The notes under the pieces were generated by a model. That model was not told the origin of the DNA and searched no databases. It worked only from the letters and a program-made list of their open reading frames with translations. The translations under genes were made by a program, and so were the position numbers. From positions 151,729 to 215,728 of the forward strand of contig NZ_JABVED010000010.1 in assembly GCF_014323725.1 (NCBI RefSeq): DNA of 64,000 nucleotides. The letters run 5' to 3'. Shown here in pieces: positions 37,352 through 48,849 of this stretch. Origin of the DNA: Actinokineospora xionganensis. Lineage in GTDB: Bacteria; Actinomycetota; Actinomycetes; Mycobacteriales; Pseudonocardiaceae. The stretch's first letter is position 1. Every line of letters begins with the position of its first letter.

Positions 37352-37473
37352 GTGTCGCGGGTCGAGATCTCTCCGATGGCGTCGGGACTCGTGCCCGATC
37401 GCATCCGCCGCCCTGTGAACCAACCAGGGGTGTCCTTGACCCGGTTCTGGACGACCGCACCAGTAGTATGTGA

Positions 37474-39522
<2,049 letters not shown>

Positions 39523-39573
39523 TCGGTCCCCACATGATCACTCGGAAGCAAGCCATGAAAGGAACTTTGCGTC

Positions 39574-42500
39574 GTGACTGAAACCCTGCCGCCGCCGGGG
39601 GACCGGATCGAGCCGGTCGACATCCAGCAGGAGATGCAGAGCTCCTACATCGACTACGCGATGAGCGTGATCGTGAGCCGCGCGCTGCCCGATGTGCGCG
39701 ACGGTCTCAAGCCCGTCCACCGCCGGGTGCTGTACTCGATGTTCGACACCGGCCTGCGCCCGGAACGCAGCTACGTCAAGTGTTCCCGCGTCGTCGGTGA
39801 CGTGATGGGTAACTACCACCCGCACGGCGACTCGTCGATCTACGACACTCTCGTGCGGCTCGCGCAGCCGTGGTCGATGCGGTACCCGCTGGTCGACGGC
39901 CAGGGCAACTTCGGTTCCCCGGGCAACGATCCGGCCGCCGCCATGCGATATTGCTTGGTTGCTGAAAGCAATATTCGGCTGGCGGATGGGTCGACCCGCC
40001 GGATCGGCGACATCGTGCCGGATGCCGTGCCGAACAGTGACAACCCGATCGACCTCAAGGTGCTGGACCAGCATGGCAATCCGGTCCACGCCTCGATGCT
40101 GTTCCACTCGGGCGATCACGACACTCTCAAGCTCACGACCCGCGAGGGCTATGAGCTCACCGGCACGCACAACCACCCGGTGCTCTGCCTGGTGAACGTG
40201 CTGGGCGTGCCGACCCTGCTGTGGAAGCTCCTGGAGGAGATCGCGCCGGGTGACCGTGTGGTCATGCAGCGCACGCCGCACGACGAGATCGACCTGCCGC
40301 CGGTGAAGGATTACGCCGCCGCGATCCTGGCAGGCGCTTTCGTCAGCGAGGGATTTGTCTCGGAGCGCCGGGCCGGATTCAACAACCTCGACGAGTGCTA
40401 CTTCCGCTATGTCGTGGACGCATACGACACCGTCGTCGGCGGTGCGCGCTATCTGTCGTCGAGAGTGATCGCCTCGGGATCTTTGCTGCACGAGCTCGAT
40501 GTGCACAACCTTGCTCATCTCCGTGAATCCGTTCTCGGAGACATGGTTGGCGTCCGTAGTGCTGAGAAGCGTGTGCCGGACTTCATTTGGCAGAGCGGTA
40601 CGACCATGAAGCGGGCGTTCCTCAGCTCGCTGTTCACCGGTGACGGCTCGTGTTCGGTGCTTCCGCGGAACACTGTGCAGATCTCGTATTCGACCCGCAG
40701 CGTCCATCTGGCCGGGGAGGTCCAGCAGCTGCTGCTGGAGTTCGGTGTCGTGAGTAAGCAGGTGCCCTACGACGACGGCGAGATCAAGCTTGTCATCACC
40801 AATCGCCGCGACGCTCGACTGTTCGCGACGAATATCGGCTTCCTGCAGGCGAAGCAGGACAAGCTCGTTGCCATCCTCGACGCCATCCCGACCGACAGCC
40901 GGGCCATGTCGAGCGACCACGTCCCGTTCGTCGGCGACTACATCCGCGCGAACGGGGCGACGCGCTGGACCGAGCGCGACTGGCTGCGCCGGAACAACGT
41001 CGACCGCGTCGCGCGATGGGAGACCAGGCGCGAAGAGATCGCGGAGCGGATCACCAACACCGAGGTTCTCGATGTTGTCGAACCGTTGGTGGACGGGCGT
41101 TTCTACTACGCCGAGGTGAAGTCCGTCGTTGATGCGGGCGCGCGTCCGGTGTACAGCCTCCGCGTCGACACCGACGACCACGCGTTCGTCAGCGACGGGT
41201 TCGTCAGCCACAACACCGAGGCCCGGCTCATGCCGCTGGCCATGGAGATGCTGCGCGACATCGGCGAGGACACCGTCGACTTCGTGCCGAACTACGACGG
41301 CAAGACCGAGGAACCGGTCGTCGTCCCGTCGCGCATCCCGAACCTGCTTGTCAACGGCGGCAGCGGAATCGCCGTCGGCATGGCCACGAACATCCCGCCG
41401 CACAACCTGCGCGAAGTGGCCGACGGTGTGTTCTGGGCACTGGAGAACCCCGACGCCGACGACGACGAACTGCTCGCCGCGCTGCTCACCCGAATCAAGG
41501 GCCCGGACTTCCCGACCAAGGCACTTATCCTTGGCACACAAGGGATCCAGGATGCCTACCGGACCGGCCGCGGCTCGGTGCGGATGCGCTCGGTCGTCGA
41601 GGTCGAGGAAGACGCCAAGGGCCGCACGATCCTGGTCGTCACCGAGCTGCCCTACCAGGTCAACCCGGACAACCTGATCGAGAACATGGCGCAGCTCGTG
41701 CGCGACGGGAAGCTCACCGGCATCTCCGAGATCGCCGACGAGTCGAACAACCGCGGCGGCATGCGCATCGTCATCGGCCTCAAGCGCGACGCCGTGGCGA
41801 AGGTCGTGCTGAACAACCTCTACAAGCACACCCAGCTGCAGCACAACTTCGGTGTCAACATGCTGGCCCTGGTCGACGGCGTGCCCCGCACGCTGCGCCT
41901 CGACCAGATCATCCGGCACTACGTGAAGCACCAGGTCGAGGTCATCGTCCGGCGCACGCGGTACCGGCTGCGCAAGGCCGAGGAGCGCGCCCACATCCTG
42001 CGCGGGTACGGCAAGGCGCTCGACATGCTCGACGAGGTCATCGCCCTCATCCGGCGGTCCCCGTCGGCCGACGAGGCGAAGACCGGCCTGATGTCGCTGC
42101 TCGACGTCGACGAGATCCAGGCGAGCGCGATCCTCGAACTGCAGCTGCGCCGCCTCGCCGCCCTGGAGCGGCAGCGGATCATCGACGAGCTCGGCGAGAT
42201 CGAGCGCTACATCGCCGAACTGCAGGCCATCCTGGCGAGCCCGGTCAAGCAGCGCGAGATCATCCGCGACGAGCTCAAGGAGATCGTCGACAAGCACGGC
42301 GACGAGCGGCGCACCCGGATCCTGCCGTTCGACGGCGACGTGTCGATCGAAGACCTGATCGCCGTCGAGGACGTCGTCGTCACGATCACCCGCACCGGTT
42401 ACGCGAAGCGCACCAAGACCGACCTCTACCGCGCGCAGAAACGCGGCGGCAAGGGCGTGCAGGGCGCGGCGCTCAAACAGGACGACATCGTCGAGCACTT

Positions 42501-43341
42501 CTTCGTGTGCTCCACGCACGACTGGATCTTGTTCTTCACGAACAAGGGCCGGGTGTACCGCACGAAGGCATACGAGCTGCCGGAGGCCAACCGCGCCGCC
42601 CGCGGCCAGCACGTCGCGAACCTGCTCGCGTTCCAGCCCGACGAGAAGATCGCCCAGGTCATCGAGATCAAGGATTACGAGGTCTCGCCGTATCTGGTGC
42701 TCGCCACCCGTGACGGTTTGGTCAAGAAGTCGAAGCTTTCCGACTTCGACAGCAACCGAGCGGGGGGTCTGATCGGTATCAACCTCCGTGACGACGACGA
42801 ACTGGTCGGCGCGGTGCTGTGCTCCGCCGAGGACGACCTGCTCCTGGTGTCCGCGGGTGGCCAGTCCATCCGCTTCCACGCCAGCGACGACGCCCTGCGC
42901 CCGATGGGCCGCGCCACCTCGGGCGTGCTCGGGATGCGGTTCAACGCCGGGGACGAGCTGTTGACCCTCGGTGTGGTGAAGGAGGGCACCTTTGTTTTGG
43001 TCGCCACCGATGGTGGGTATGCCAAGCGCACACCCATCGAGGACTACTCGGTTCAGGGCCGCGGCGGCAAGGGCGTGCTCACCGTCCAGTACGACTCGCG
43101 GCGTGGCAGGCTGGTCGGAGCGGTGATCGTCGACATCGACGACGAGCTGTTCGCGATCACCTCGTCGGGCGGGGTCATCCGGACCACGGCCGCCGAGGTC
43201 CGCAAGGCAGGCAGGCAGACAAAGGGCGTCCGTTTGATGAACCTGGGTGAAGGGACCACCCTGGTAGCCATCGCACGCAGCGCCGAAAGCGTCGCCGAGA
43301 TCGACGGCGACGAAGAAGCGCCCGAGGCGCCGACCGAGTAA
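39574..43341 (+). CDS. gyrA: DNA gyrase subunit A, intein-containing precursor
   Basis: The precursor is 1255 residues; removal of the 421-residue intein leaves an 834-residue GyrA of normal length. The DNA-cleavage domain has [11 protein letters not shown] (83-93), with Ser87 and Asp91 at the positions where quinolone resistance mutations arise (wild type). The catalytic Tyr is Tyr126 in AAAMRY. The intein begins at the very next residue, Cys127. The C-extein resumes with Thr in [12 protein letters not shown]. The C-terminal beta-pinwheel carries the GyrA box [10 protein letters not shown]. Gyrase activity therefore depends on protein splicing. RBS GAAAGGAAC precedes the GTG start. Confidence 0.97.
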   Translation: MTETLPPPGDRIEPVDIQQEMQSSYIDYAMSVIVSRALPDVRDGLKPVHRRVLYSMFDTGLRPERSYVKCSRVVGDVMGNYHPHGDSSIYDTLVRLAQPWSMRYPLVDGQGNFGSPGNDPAAAMRYCLVAESNIRLADGSTRRIGDIVPDAVPNSDNPIDLKVLDQHGNPVHASMLFHSGDHDTLKLTTREGYELTGTHNHPVLCLVNVLGVPTLLWKLLEEIAPGDRVVMQRTPHDEIDLPPVKDYAAAILAGAFVSEGFVSERRAGFNNLDECYFRYVVDAYDTVVGGARYLSSRVIASGSLLHELDVHNLAHLRESVLGDMVGVRSAEKRVPDFIWQSGTTMKRAFLSSLFTGDGSCSVLPRNTVQISYSTRSVHLAGEVQQLLLEFGVVSKQVPYDDGEIKLVITNRRDARLFATNIGFLQAKQDKLVAILDAIPTDSRAMSSDHVPFVGDYIRANGATRWTERDWLRRNNVDRVARWETRREEIAERITNTEVLDVVEPLVDGRFYYAEVKSVVDAGARPVYSLRVDTDDHAFVSDGFVSHNTEARLMPLAMEMLRDIGEDTVDFVPNYDGKTEEPVVVPSRIPNLLVNGGSGIAVGMATNIPPHNLREVADGVFWALENPDADDDELLAALLTRIKGPDFPTKALILGTQGIQDAYRTGRGSVRMRSVVEVEEDAKGRTILVVTELPYQVNPDNLIENMAQLVRDGKLTGISEIADESNNRGGMRIVIGLKRDAVAKVVLNNLYKHTQLQHNFGVNMLALVDGVPRTLRLDQIIRHYVKHQVEVIVRRTRYRLRKAEERAHILRGYGKALDMLDEVIALIRRSPSADEAKTGLMSLLDVDEIQASAILELQLRRLAALERQRIIDELGEIERYIAELQAILASPVKQREIIRDELKEIVDKHGDERRTRILPFDGDVSIEDLIAVEDVVVTITRTGYAKRTKTDLYRAQKRGGKGVQGAALKQDDIVEHFFVCSTHDWILFFTNKGRVYRTKAYELPEANRAARGQHVANLLAFQPDEKIAQVIEIKDYEVSPYLVLATRDGLVKKSKLSDFDSNRAGGLIGINLRDDDELVGAVLCSAEDDLLLVSAGGQSIRFHASDDALRPMGRATSGVLGMRFNAGDELLTLGVVKEGTFVLVATDGGYAKRTPIEDYSVQGRGGKGVLTVQYDSRRGRLVGAVIVDIDDELFAITSSGGVIRTTAAEVRKAGRQTKGVRLMNLGEGTTLVAIARSAESVAEIDGDEEAPEAPTE
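39952..41214 (+). mobile_element. GyrA intein with LAGLIDADG homing endonuclease
   Basis: This 421-codon in-frame insertion sits between the catalytic Tyr and Thr of GyrA, the same site as the mycobacterial GyrA intein. Splicing residues are Cys1, the block B TGTHNHP, and the C-terminal FVSHN (penultimate His420, Asn421), with Thr as the first C-extein residue. The endonuclease motifs [10 protein letters not shown] (about 126-135) and SLFTGDGS (about 226-233) keep both acidic residues, so the homing enzyme may be active. Codons are visibly less GC-rich than the exteins (for example TTGGTTGCTGAAAGCAATAT at the start), which suggests separate origin. M. xenopi has a shorter version lacking the nuclease. 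Confidence 0.96.
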
Positions 43342-43372
43342 TGCGAACGCGCAGACCTAGGGGATTCCGCTC

Positions 43373-44185
43373 GTGACACCACCCGACAAGCCGGACACCA
43401 ACGCACCGGAGCAGTCCGCCGAGGAGCGGGCCTCCGTGGCGACCAGCAAGGTTGAGCCGGTGGCCGAGCCCGCCACGGCGGAACCCGAAGCCCCGGCGGC
43501 GGAGACCACCTCGGTCAACCCGCCGCCGTGGCAGCGCGTCACCGCCGACGAGGCGTACGGCGACACCGGTGGCACCACGGAGACCCTGTCGACCGACGGC
43601 GAGACGACTCAGGCGCTGCCGGTCAACGGGATCGCCGAGGCCGCCTACCAGCCGCACATCGCCGCCCCCGCGACCGAACGCCCGGTCGTGACCGGCTCGG
43701 CCGCGTCACGGCTGTTCGGCAACCCGGAGCAGGAAGCCCCGCACCGCACGGCGGTCCACTTGGACCCCGGTGTCCGCACCACCCCGCCCCCCAGCGCCCT
43801 GCGCAGGCCGGGGCGGGGCCCGCGGCGGGCCAACCTGCAGATCAAGCGCTTCGACCCGTGGTCGGTGCTGAAGCTGTCGCTGGTCCTTGGTGTGGCGCTG
43901 TTCTTTGTCTGGCTGGTCGCGGTGGGCGCTCTCTACGCCGTCCTCGACGGCATGGGCGTCTGGGACAAGCTCAACGGCATCTCCAGCGAACTCCTCAACG
44001 CGGGAGCCGAAAGCGGCAGCACCGGAGACCTCATCAGCGCGGGCCGTGTGTTCGGCGTCGCGGCGATCATCGGCGCGATCAACATCGTGTTGTTCAGCGC
44101 CCTGGCCACCGTCGGAGCCTTCATCTACAACGTGTCCGCCGACCTGGCAGGCGGCCTCGAAGTGACCCTCGCCGAACGGGAGTGA
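43373..44185 (+). CDS. DUF3566 family membrane protein
   Basis: This 270-residue protein follows gyrA after 31 bases, as does its mycobacterial counterpart. Residues 1-150 are hydrophilic, Pro/Ala/Thr-rich and probably disordered. The C-terminal DUF3566 domain begins [19 protein letters not shown] and contains two transmembrane helices ([20 protein letters not shown] and [20 protein letters not shown]) around an extracytoplasmic loop. The function is unknown; the conserved link to gyrA and tRNA-Ile suggests a growth-related envelope role. GTG start. Confidence 0.88.
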   Translation: MTPPDKPDTNAPEQSAEERASVATSKVEPVAEPATAEPEAPAAETTSVNPPPWQRVTADEAYGDTGGTTETLSTDGETTQALPVNGIAEAAYQPHIAAPATERPVVTGSAASRLFGNPEQEAPHRTAVHLDPGVRTTPPPSALRRPGRGPRRANLQIKRFDPWSVLKLSLVLGVALFFVWLVAVGALYAVLDGMGVWDKLNGISSELLNAGAESGSTGDLISAGRVFGVAAIIGAINIVLFSALATVGAFIYNVSADLAGGLEVTLAERE

Positions 44186-44247
44186 GCCAAAGGGGATACC
44201 GATTTGGGACCGCGAACCCCTCTGCGGTAACCTTCTCGCGTTCCCAG

Positions 44248-44324
44248 GGGCCTATAGCTCAGGCGGTTAGAGCACTTCGCTGATAACGAAGGGGTCGGAG
44301 GTTCAAGTCCTCCTAGGCCCACCA
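44248..44324 (+). tRNA. tRNA-Ile (GAT anticodon)
   Basis: The acceptor stem GGGCCTA/TAGGCCC closes the cloverleaf. The anticodon arm CTTCG-CTGATAA-CGAAG gives anticodon GAT, and the T arm GGAGG-TTCAAGT-CCTCC is perfect. The 3' CCA is encoded (44322-44324). Confidence 0.98.
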
Positions 44325-44330
44325 GACAGA

Positions 44331-44365
44331 CTCAGGCCCGGTACGCATCGCGTGCCGGGCCTGAG
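44331..44365. terminator. Terminator after tRNA-Ile
   Basis: CTCAGGCCCGG and CCGGGCCTGAG form an 11-bp stem with a partly paired interior (ACGC/GCGT) and TGTCT following. It overlaps the last codons and stop of the convergent hypothetical gene. Confidence 0.8.
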
Positions 44366-44823
44366 TGTCTAACTGAGTGTCCGGACCTCTCCGGCTGCAG
44401 CAGTCGGGTGTGCTGACCTGATGCACGGTGGAAACCACGGAAGTCGAAGAAGGACAAGCCTTCGAATCGCGCGTCGGACCGGATGTCGCTCGCCCTCCAC
44501 GCATGGTCGCTGTAGTCATCCATTGCGGCACCGCCTGCGTCGAGCAAGGTCAGGACCAGACGGCCTAGCTGCTCGGTGCCGTCGACACGGCCGGACACCT
44601 GGATGTCCACAGCCCAGGCCGGTCGGTGACCGATCGCCGCAGCCAGGTGCTCGATTGCCTCAGGCTCCCAATCCCGGTAGAGGAAGCCGTCGTACTCGAA
44701 GTCCAGGTCGACATACAGGACATCATCGACGAGCCACGGGTCGTTCTGGTGTGGCGAGAGCGCATCGAGCATGGCGACGATGTCAGCCTGGTCCAGGCGC
44801 GGAAACACGGATACCGACCGCAT
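44332..44823 (-). CDS. Hypothetical protein, 163 residues
   Basis: I do not recognise this protein. It has an ordered, acidic body: LVDDVLYVDLDFEYDGFLYR, then WEPEAIEHLAAAIGHRPAW and LGRLVLTLLDAGGAAMDDY. This looks like a small alpha/beta cytoplasmic protein of the kind found as lineage-specific hypotheticals or immunity proteins. The C-terminal 15 residues are encoded by the tRNA-Ile terminator hairpin, so the gene may be cut back from a longer ancestor. ATG 44823 has no good ribosome-binding site. It is antisense to and between the tRNA genes, a typical insertion site. Confidence 0.6.
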   Translation of the reverse strand: MRSVSVFPRLDQADIVAMLDALSPHQNDPWLVDDVLYVDLDFEYDGFLYRDWEPEAIEHLAAAIGHRPAWAVDIQVSGRVDGTEQLGRLVLTLLDAGGAAMDDYSDHAWRASDIRSDARFEGLSFFDFRGFHRASGQHTRLLQPERSGHSVRHSGPARDAYRA

Positions 44824-45028
44824 GCCGCAAGCCTGTCAGACCTCTACCGTCCAACCACGCCAATATTCACGGCGCCAGGGCAGGGCAGGTCCCTGCGCGA
44901 TGGTGTCCGTTGTGGTGATCCACACGTCGTTGGGTGCCACGGCGGTGGGGGATGGGGTTGTGGCAGACTGGGCGGGTCACGTCGGGTGTGACGTGGACGG
45001 ACTTGAAGTGCCAAAGGAGGCATTCGAA

Positions 45029-45169
45029 GTGAAGAAGCTTCTCGCGCTCGCCGCAATTGCTGGTGGCGTCCTCCTGGTGGTGCGCCGCAAGAGCTCGGCG
45101 AAGGCAGAAGCCGACCTGTGGCGCGAGGCGACCACGCCCGCGGCCAACAACGGCGTCAAGAAGGCCTGA
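45029..45169 (+). CDS. DLW-39 family small protein
   Basis: This 46-residue protein carries a short hydrophobic N-terminus KKLLALAAIAGGVLLVV, an RRK stop-transfer signal and then the family hallmark AEADLWREAT. It is a tiny membrane-associated protein conserved next to the tRNA-Ala in actinomycetes; its function is unknown. A strong AAAGGAGG lies 9 bases before the GTG at 45029 and fixes the start. Confidence 0.85.
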   Translation: MKKLLALAAIAGGVLLVVRRKSSAKAEADLWREATTPAANNGVKKA

Positions 45170-45178
45170 CCCAGCACG

Positions 45179-45198
45179 GCGCGGCCCACCGGCCGCGC
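45179..45198 (+). terminator. Hairpin between the DLW-39 gene and tRNA-Ala
   Basis: GCGCGGCC/GGCCGCGC with a CACC loop gives a perfect 8-bp stem without a T-run. It sits five bases before the tRNA-Ala and could also be a processing signal. Confidence 0.4.
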
Positions 45199-45203
45199 TG
45201 AAC

Positions 45204-45276
45204 GGGGACGTAGCTCAATTGGCAGAGCACTGCCTTTGCAAGGCAGGGGTTAGGGGTTCGATTCCCCTCGTCTCCA
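45204..45276 (+). tRNA. tRNA-Ala (TGC anticodon)
   Basis: The acceptor stem GGGGACG/CGTCTCC has one G-U pair. The anticodon arm TGCCT-TTTGCAA-AGGCA gives TGC, and the T arm AGGGG-TTCGATT-CCCCT is perfect. The 3' end is ACCT, so CCA is not encoded and must be added. Confidence 0.97.
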
Positions 45277-45433
45277 CCTATCTGACCAGCAGTTATGCGG
45301 TCAGGACCACACCGTCCGATGTTCATCGGGCACCACAGTGGGTGCGACTTGTACGCCCCGTCCGGGCGAAGATGGGCTCTGGGCCGCCGAGATCCCAACT
45401 CTGTGGAGGAAGCTGCCCTGACCGGCAGCGGGC

Positions 45434-47125
45434 TCAGTTGGTCTCGTAGTCCTCGCCGTCGCCCGTGCCCGGGGCGTTGCCGCCGCCCTGTGACGGGTGG
45501 CCGCCGAACGGCTTGTCCGGCCCGCGGTCGGTCGCCCCCGCCTCGGCGTTCTCGTCGAAGTCCGGGTCGTCGACGCCGACACCCGCTGCCGTCCAGTCAT
45601 CCGTGATCCGGTCGTAGGCCGCCTGCTGGTCGGTCTCTACCTTCGCGTAGGCCTCGGCGGCCGCCTTCGTCTGGTCGCCGGCCACCTCGTATCGGGCGGC
45701 CGCAGTCCGCAGGAAGCCCTCGAACATCGTCCGCACGGCGAGCAGCGCCGTGTCACCACTGGTGGCCGCGCCGTCCTTGTCCGCCAGGTGGTTGTCCGCC
45801 GAGGACGTCGCCGCGATGGTCGACAGCAGGCCCGCGTACAGGTCGCCCGCCTCGTAGCAGGCCTGGCCGATCTTCAGGATGTCCTCGACGTTGGCCGTGT
45901 AGCCGTCGCCCGAGCCCTCGTGGTCGCCGTCCGCGCTGTTCTGCGTGAGGTCGTACAGCTCCAGGTTGAAGCTGTGGATGCCGAAGATCGTGTCCTGCAG
46001 TTCGGCCACCTCGTTCGAGTACTCCAACTCCAGGCCGTTCACCGCCGAGTTCAGCTCGTTGATCTTGGTGTTGAGTGTCTCCACCACCTCGACCAGACCG
46101 TGCTTGTGCCCCTCGGACGTGACGTTGGGGATGAGGTTCTCTCCGATGAAGCCGGTGAGGATCACGGCCGCGCCGACCGCGGCACCCACCCCCGACCAGC
46201 CGCCGGAGATCGTGATGGCGGTGCCGATGCCCTGCACGGTCTTCCAGCCGTACACGAGGTTGGTGGAGATCGTCTGCTTCTCCTTGAGCGACTTGGTCGC
46301 CCACTGGATCCAGTAGAGCGCGTCGTTGCGGCCCTTCTCGATGATCGCCCCGCGGGCGGCGTACAGGTTCGCCAGCGAGCCGGCGATCCCCGACTGGTTG
46401 TTGATGGTCGGGGCGCACGAGTCGAAGAACCCTGCCTTCGCGCGGGACGCGGCAAGCCCGGTCCAGCCGGTCCACCAGTCCTGGCCCTGCCCCCGCTCGC
46501 CGGACACGTCCTGCACCTTGCCGACCAGTTCCCGCTCGCTCATGGACCTGAACGAGCCGGTATCCGCCGATGAGCCTGCTCCGGCCTCCAGCCCGAGCTG
46601 GGCGCCGATGGTCAGGAAGTGGTCGTGCGCGATCTCGAGAGCACCCACGTCGTGCATGTCGAACAGCGGCAGCTCGTAGTAGGTGTGCTCGCGCTCCCCC
46701 CAGGCCCAGTTCTCGACAGCCTCCAGAATGCTGCCCATGCCGCACTGGATGTTCGGCGGCACGGTTTCCGGCTGCCCGTCCGGCCCGACGAGGTCGACGC
46801 CACCCTCGTCGGCGCCGGTCTTTCCCTCGCAGGTCACCGACCTGAGGTCGCCCTCCTGGCCGCCCTCCACCCAGTCGACGTAGGAGCAACCGGCGTTGAC
46901 GCCACGCAGGTGGCAGGCGGCACTGGCCGACGAGTAGTTCCACAGCGGCGCCGCCATGGGAGAGCCGGACCGCGCGACACGGGTCGGATAGTCGTGCTCG
47001 GCGGCCATGATCTTCTGGGTGATTTCTTCGCGCCACCGGTACGTCAGAGCCTCGTGGAAGTCGTTCATCGCCGTGGACAGATTGGCGGCGTGACCGGTGC
47101 CCTGGATGTAACCGAGTCCTGACAT
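45434..47125 (-). CDS. Unrecognised 563-residue helical protein, possible type VII (ESX) secretion substrate
   Basis: I do not recognise a family. From ATG 47125 (GGGAG 13 bases upstream; a GTG-like extension to 47254 is rejected) it has a mostly alpha-helical N-terminal half. Its Cys residues (ACHLRGVNAGC, VTCEG, IQCGMG, DSCAP) could pair if exported. A WWTGWTG segment precedes helices near 220. A hydrophobic stretch at about 305-335 reads GIGTAITISGGW and GAAVGAAVILTGFIG. A coiled-coil-like region (LNTKINELNSAVNGLELEY) and a helix FLRTAAARYEVAGDQTKAAA follow, resembling the C-terminal halves of WXG100-type partners. There is no Sec signal peptide. The tail is Gly/Asp-rich. It stands alone between tRNA-Ala and a lipoprotein gene. 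Secretion is inference only. Confidence 0.7.
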   Translation of the reverse strand: MSGLGYIQGTGHAANLSTAMNDFHEALTYRWREEITQKIMAAEHDYPTRVARSGSPMAAPLWNYSSASAACHLRGVNAGCSYVDWVEGGQEGDLRSVTCEGKTGADEGGVDLVGPDGQPETVPPNIQCGMGSILEAVENWAWGEREHTYYELPLFDMHDVGALEIAHDHFLTIGAQLGLEAGAGSSADTGSFRSMSERELVGKVQDVSGERGQGQDWWTGWTGLAASRAKAGFFDSCAPTINNQSGIAGSLANLYAARGAIIEKGRNDALYWIQWATKSLKEKQTISTNLVYGWKTVQGIGTAITISGGWSGVGAAVGAAVILTGFIGENLIPNVTSEGHKHGLVEVVETLNTKINELNSAVNGLELEYSNEVAELQDTIFGIHSFNLELYDLTQNSADGDHEGSGDGYTANVEDILKIGQACYEAGDLYAGLLSTIAATSSADNHLADKDGAATSGDTALLAVRTMFEGFLRTAAARYEVAGDQTKAAAEAYAKVETDQQAAYDRITDDWTAAGVGVDDPDFDENAEAGATDRGPDKPFGGHPSQGGGNAPGTGDGEDYETN

Positions 47126-47566
47126 ACCTGCACTCCCTCGAGTCCCACCTTCGGGTGACAGTGGAGCCGGTGTGACGCTACCCACCGCCGAAAGGTTCCC
47201 CGGCGGCCGGTGAACGGCCGGGCGATCGCGGTGCTTGGGGTGCGTGGATTCCACCGGCCATCGCCATCAGCGCGCCGCTCGTGCTGGCCGGCGGGGGTGC
47301 CGACGCGCCGCCAGTGAAGGTGGCGGCCGGGGCACCATCAGAAGGAAGCACCGGAGCGGCCGAAGGGTCGCGGCGTCAGCTCTCAAGATCACCGCGCGTG
47401 CCCTCGGTCTCTCGAGTTGGGGGCACGCTGGCCCCGAACCTCTTACTGGACTGCATGTCGGCACGGCAACATCGCGCGAACCACCAAGGCTCGCGCCATT
47501 GCCATGTTCCACGTGGAACATGGCGGATCACTGCGCCATCCGGCCGTCTGGTTGACTTGCGGGGCC
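47126..47566. other. 441-base spacer between the 563-residue protein and the DUF2020 lipoprotein gene
   Basis: This divergent region must contain promoters for both flanking genes. It holds a perfect parS variant at 47505-47520. I see no convincing -35/-10 pair and no small gene with a ribosome-binding site. Confidence 0.5.
47505..47520. promoter_or_regulatory. parS site 6 (TGTTCCACGTGGAACA)
   Basis: The same perfect palindrome as the site in dciA, 47 bases upstream of the DUF2020 lipoprotein start and 14 kb right of oriC. Confidence 0.88.
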
Positions 47567-48103
47567 ATGAGACGAGTCGTGATCTTCGCCGCGTCCCTGT
47601 TCGCTCTCAGCGCGTGTACCGCGGAACCGGTGCCTGCGCCGGTTTCGTCGGTCGGCGCGCCCGCGAGCACCGTCACCGAGCCCCCGTCCGCGCAGGCCCC
47701 GCCCGCGCCGGAGCCGGTGGCCGATGGGCCGTGCCCGTACCTTGAATCCACCGCGGTGGCCGATGCCAACGGGCAGCGGGTGACCAAGGTGCGGATCTCC
47801 GCCGACAAGCCGCACCCGGCGTGCTTCTTCTACCGGCCCGACGGGACCGTCCAGCTCACCGTGCGGATCTACCTCGGCGAGCCCGCGATCGCCACGGCGA
47901 TCGTCGACGAAGCCGCACCGCGAGCGACCTCGGATCCGGCCCGTTCACCCCAAGGATGGGAAGGTGGCTCCCTTTCGGGTGAGAAGGGTGCCGTGTACGC
48001 CGTGGCCAAGGACAAGGCCGCCGTCGTGGTGACTTCCAACCAGGCACAGACCATCAAGGCCCGACGGATCGTCGAGGCCGTCGTCGCCGAGCTCGGGCTC
48101 TGA
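47567..48103 (+). CDS. DUF2020 family lipoprotein
   Basis: This is a 178-residue putative lipoprotein. The signal peptide MRRVVIFAASLFALSAC ends in a lipobox LSAC. A Pro/Ala-rich linker then leads to a DUF2020 domain: CPYLESTAVADANGQRV, HPACFFYRPDG and AVYAVAKDKAAVVVTSNQAQ. Two Cys (CPYL, ACFF) probably bond outside the membrane. ATG 47567 is supported by the lipobox, though the ribosome-binding site is weak. It is convergent with cwsA through a shared hairpin. The function is unknown. Confidence 0.85.
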   Translation: MRRVVIFAASLFALSACTAEPVPAPVSSVGAPASTVTEPPSAQAPPAPEPVADGPCPYLESTAVADANGQRVTKVRISADKPHPACFFYRPDGTVQLTVRIYLGEPAIATAIVDEAAPRATSDPARSPQGWEGGSLSGEKGAVYAVAKDKAAVVVTSNQAQTIKARRIVEAVVAELGL

Positions 48104-48109
48104 CGCGAA

Positions 48110-48139
48110 GGAAGGTGGCCCCGCGTGGGGCCACCTTCC
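48110..48139. terminator. Bidirectional terminator between the DUF2020 gene and cwsA
   Basis: GGAAGGTGGCCCC and GGGGCCACCTTCC form a perfect 13-bp stem with a GCGT loop. No T-run on either side. Confidence 0.7.
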
Positions 48140-48149
48140 ATGTGCGCGC

Positions 48150-48761
48150 CTAGTTCTTGTCGGACGTCATCGGCTCGGCCGGGTTGGCCTGGCCGTTGCG
48201 CTCGGCTGATTCCGGCCTGGGGACAGGCTTCGCCTTCGGCGCGGGTACGGGCTCCGGCTTGGGCGTGTGCGCCGCCGGGGCCTGCTCCGAGCGACCCCGC
48301 ATGACGACCGCGGCCGCACCGCCCGCCGCGGCGAGCAGCAGGAACAGCGGCCACTTGCGGCGCTTGTTGCTTGGGTCCTTCGCGGCTTGTTTGGCCGCCG
48401 ACTTGGCTGCCTTGATCTGGTCGCGAAGCTCGCTCTTGTAGGCCTTGACCTGCGGCTTCAGGTCCTTCTTCAACTGCTTGACCGGCACGGACACCTGCTC
48501 GGGAATCTCGAGCGACTGGCTCGCCCGCTTGGCGGCCTTCGCCAACTGCTTGCGGGCACGCCGGGTCTGTGCGGCCATCTCGTCCCGAGCGACGTGTGCG
48601 GTCTCGGCGATCACTTCGGCCATCTGCTTCGGCGCGACACCTTTCGCGGCCAGCTTCTGCTCGGCGGTTTGAGCCGCCTCACCGGCGCGAGCGGCACCTT
48701 GGCGCGCCGCGCGCCAGCCGGTACCGACGGCCTTGCCCACCGTCTCTCCGGCCCGGGTCAT
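48150..48761 (-). CDS. cwsA: CwsA-like cell wall synthesis protein
   Basis: This 203-residue protein, by position and architecture, is the homologue of mycobacterial CwsA, which works with CrgA and Wag31 in polar growth and division. It has a long charged cytoplasmic helix region (AKAAKRASQSLEI, LKKDLKPQVKAYKSELRDQ) and one membrane helix KWPLFLLLAAAGGAAAVVM. The extracytoplasmic tail is Pro/Lys-rich (PKPEPVPAPKAKPVPRPE). GAGGTGAAG precedes ATG 48761. It is divergent from ppiA. Confidence 0.85.
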   Translation of the reverse strand: MTRAGETVGKAVGTGWRAARQGAARAGEAAQTAEQKLAAKGVAPKQMAEVIAETAHVARDEMAAQTRRARKQLAKAAKRASQSLEIPEQVSVPVKQLKKDLKPQVKAYKSELRDQIKAAKSAAKQAAKDPSNKRRKWPLFLLLAAAGGAAAVVMRGRSEQAPAAHTPKPEPVPAPKAKPVPRPESAERNGQANPAEPMTSDKN

Positions 48762-48849
48762 GGCTTCACCTCGTTCATTGTGGGACTGATTCAGACCATC
48801 AATCCTGCCCCTTCCCGACAGATCCTGCCGAAGATGGCACGATGGGGCG

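Noticed and set aside
39538..42879. Minus-strand open frame of over 1100 codons across gyrA
   Set aside because: It mirrors the gyrA codons in the opposite strand, with no domain or ribosome-binding site.
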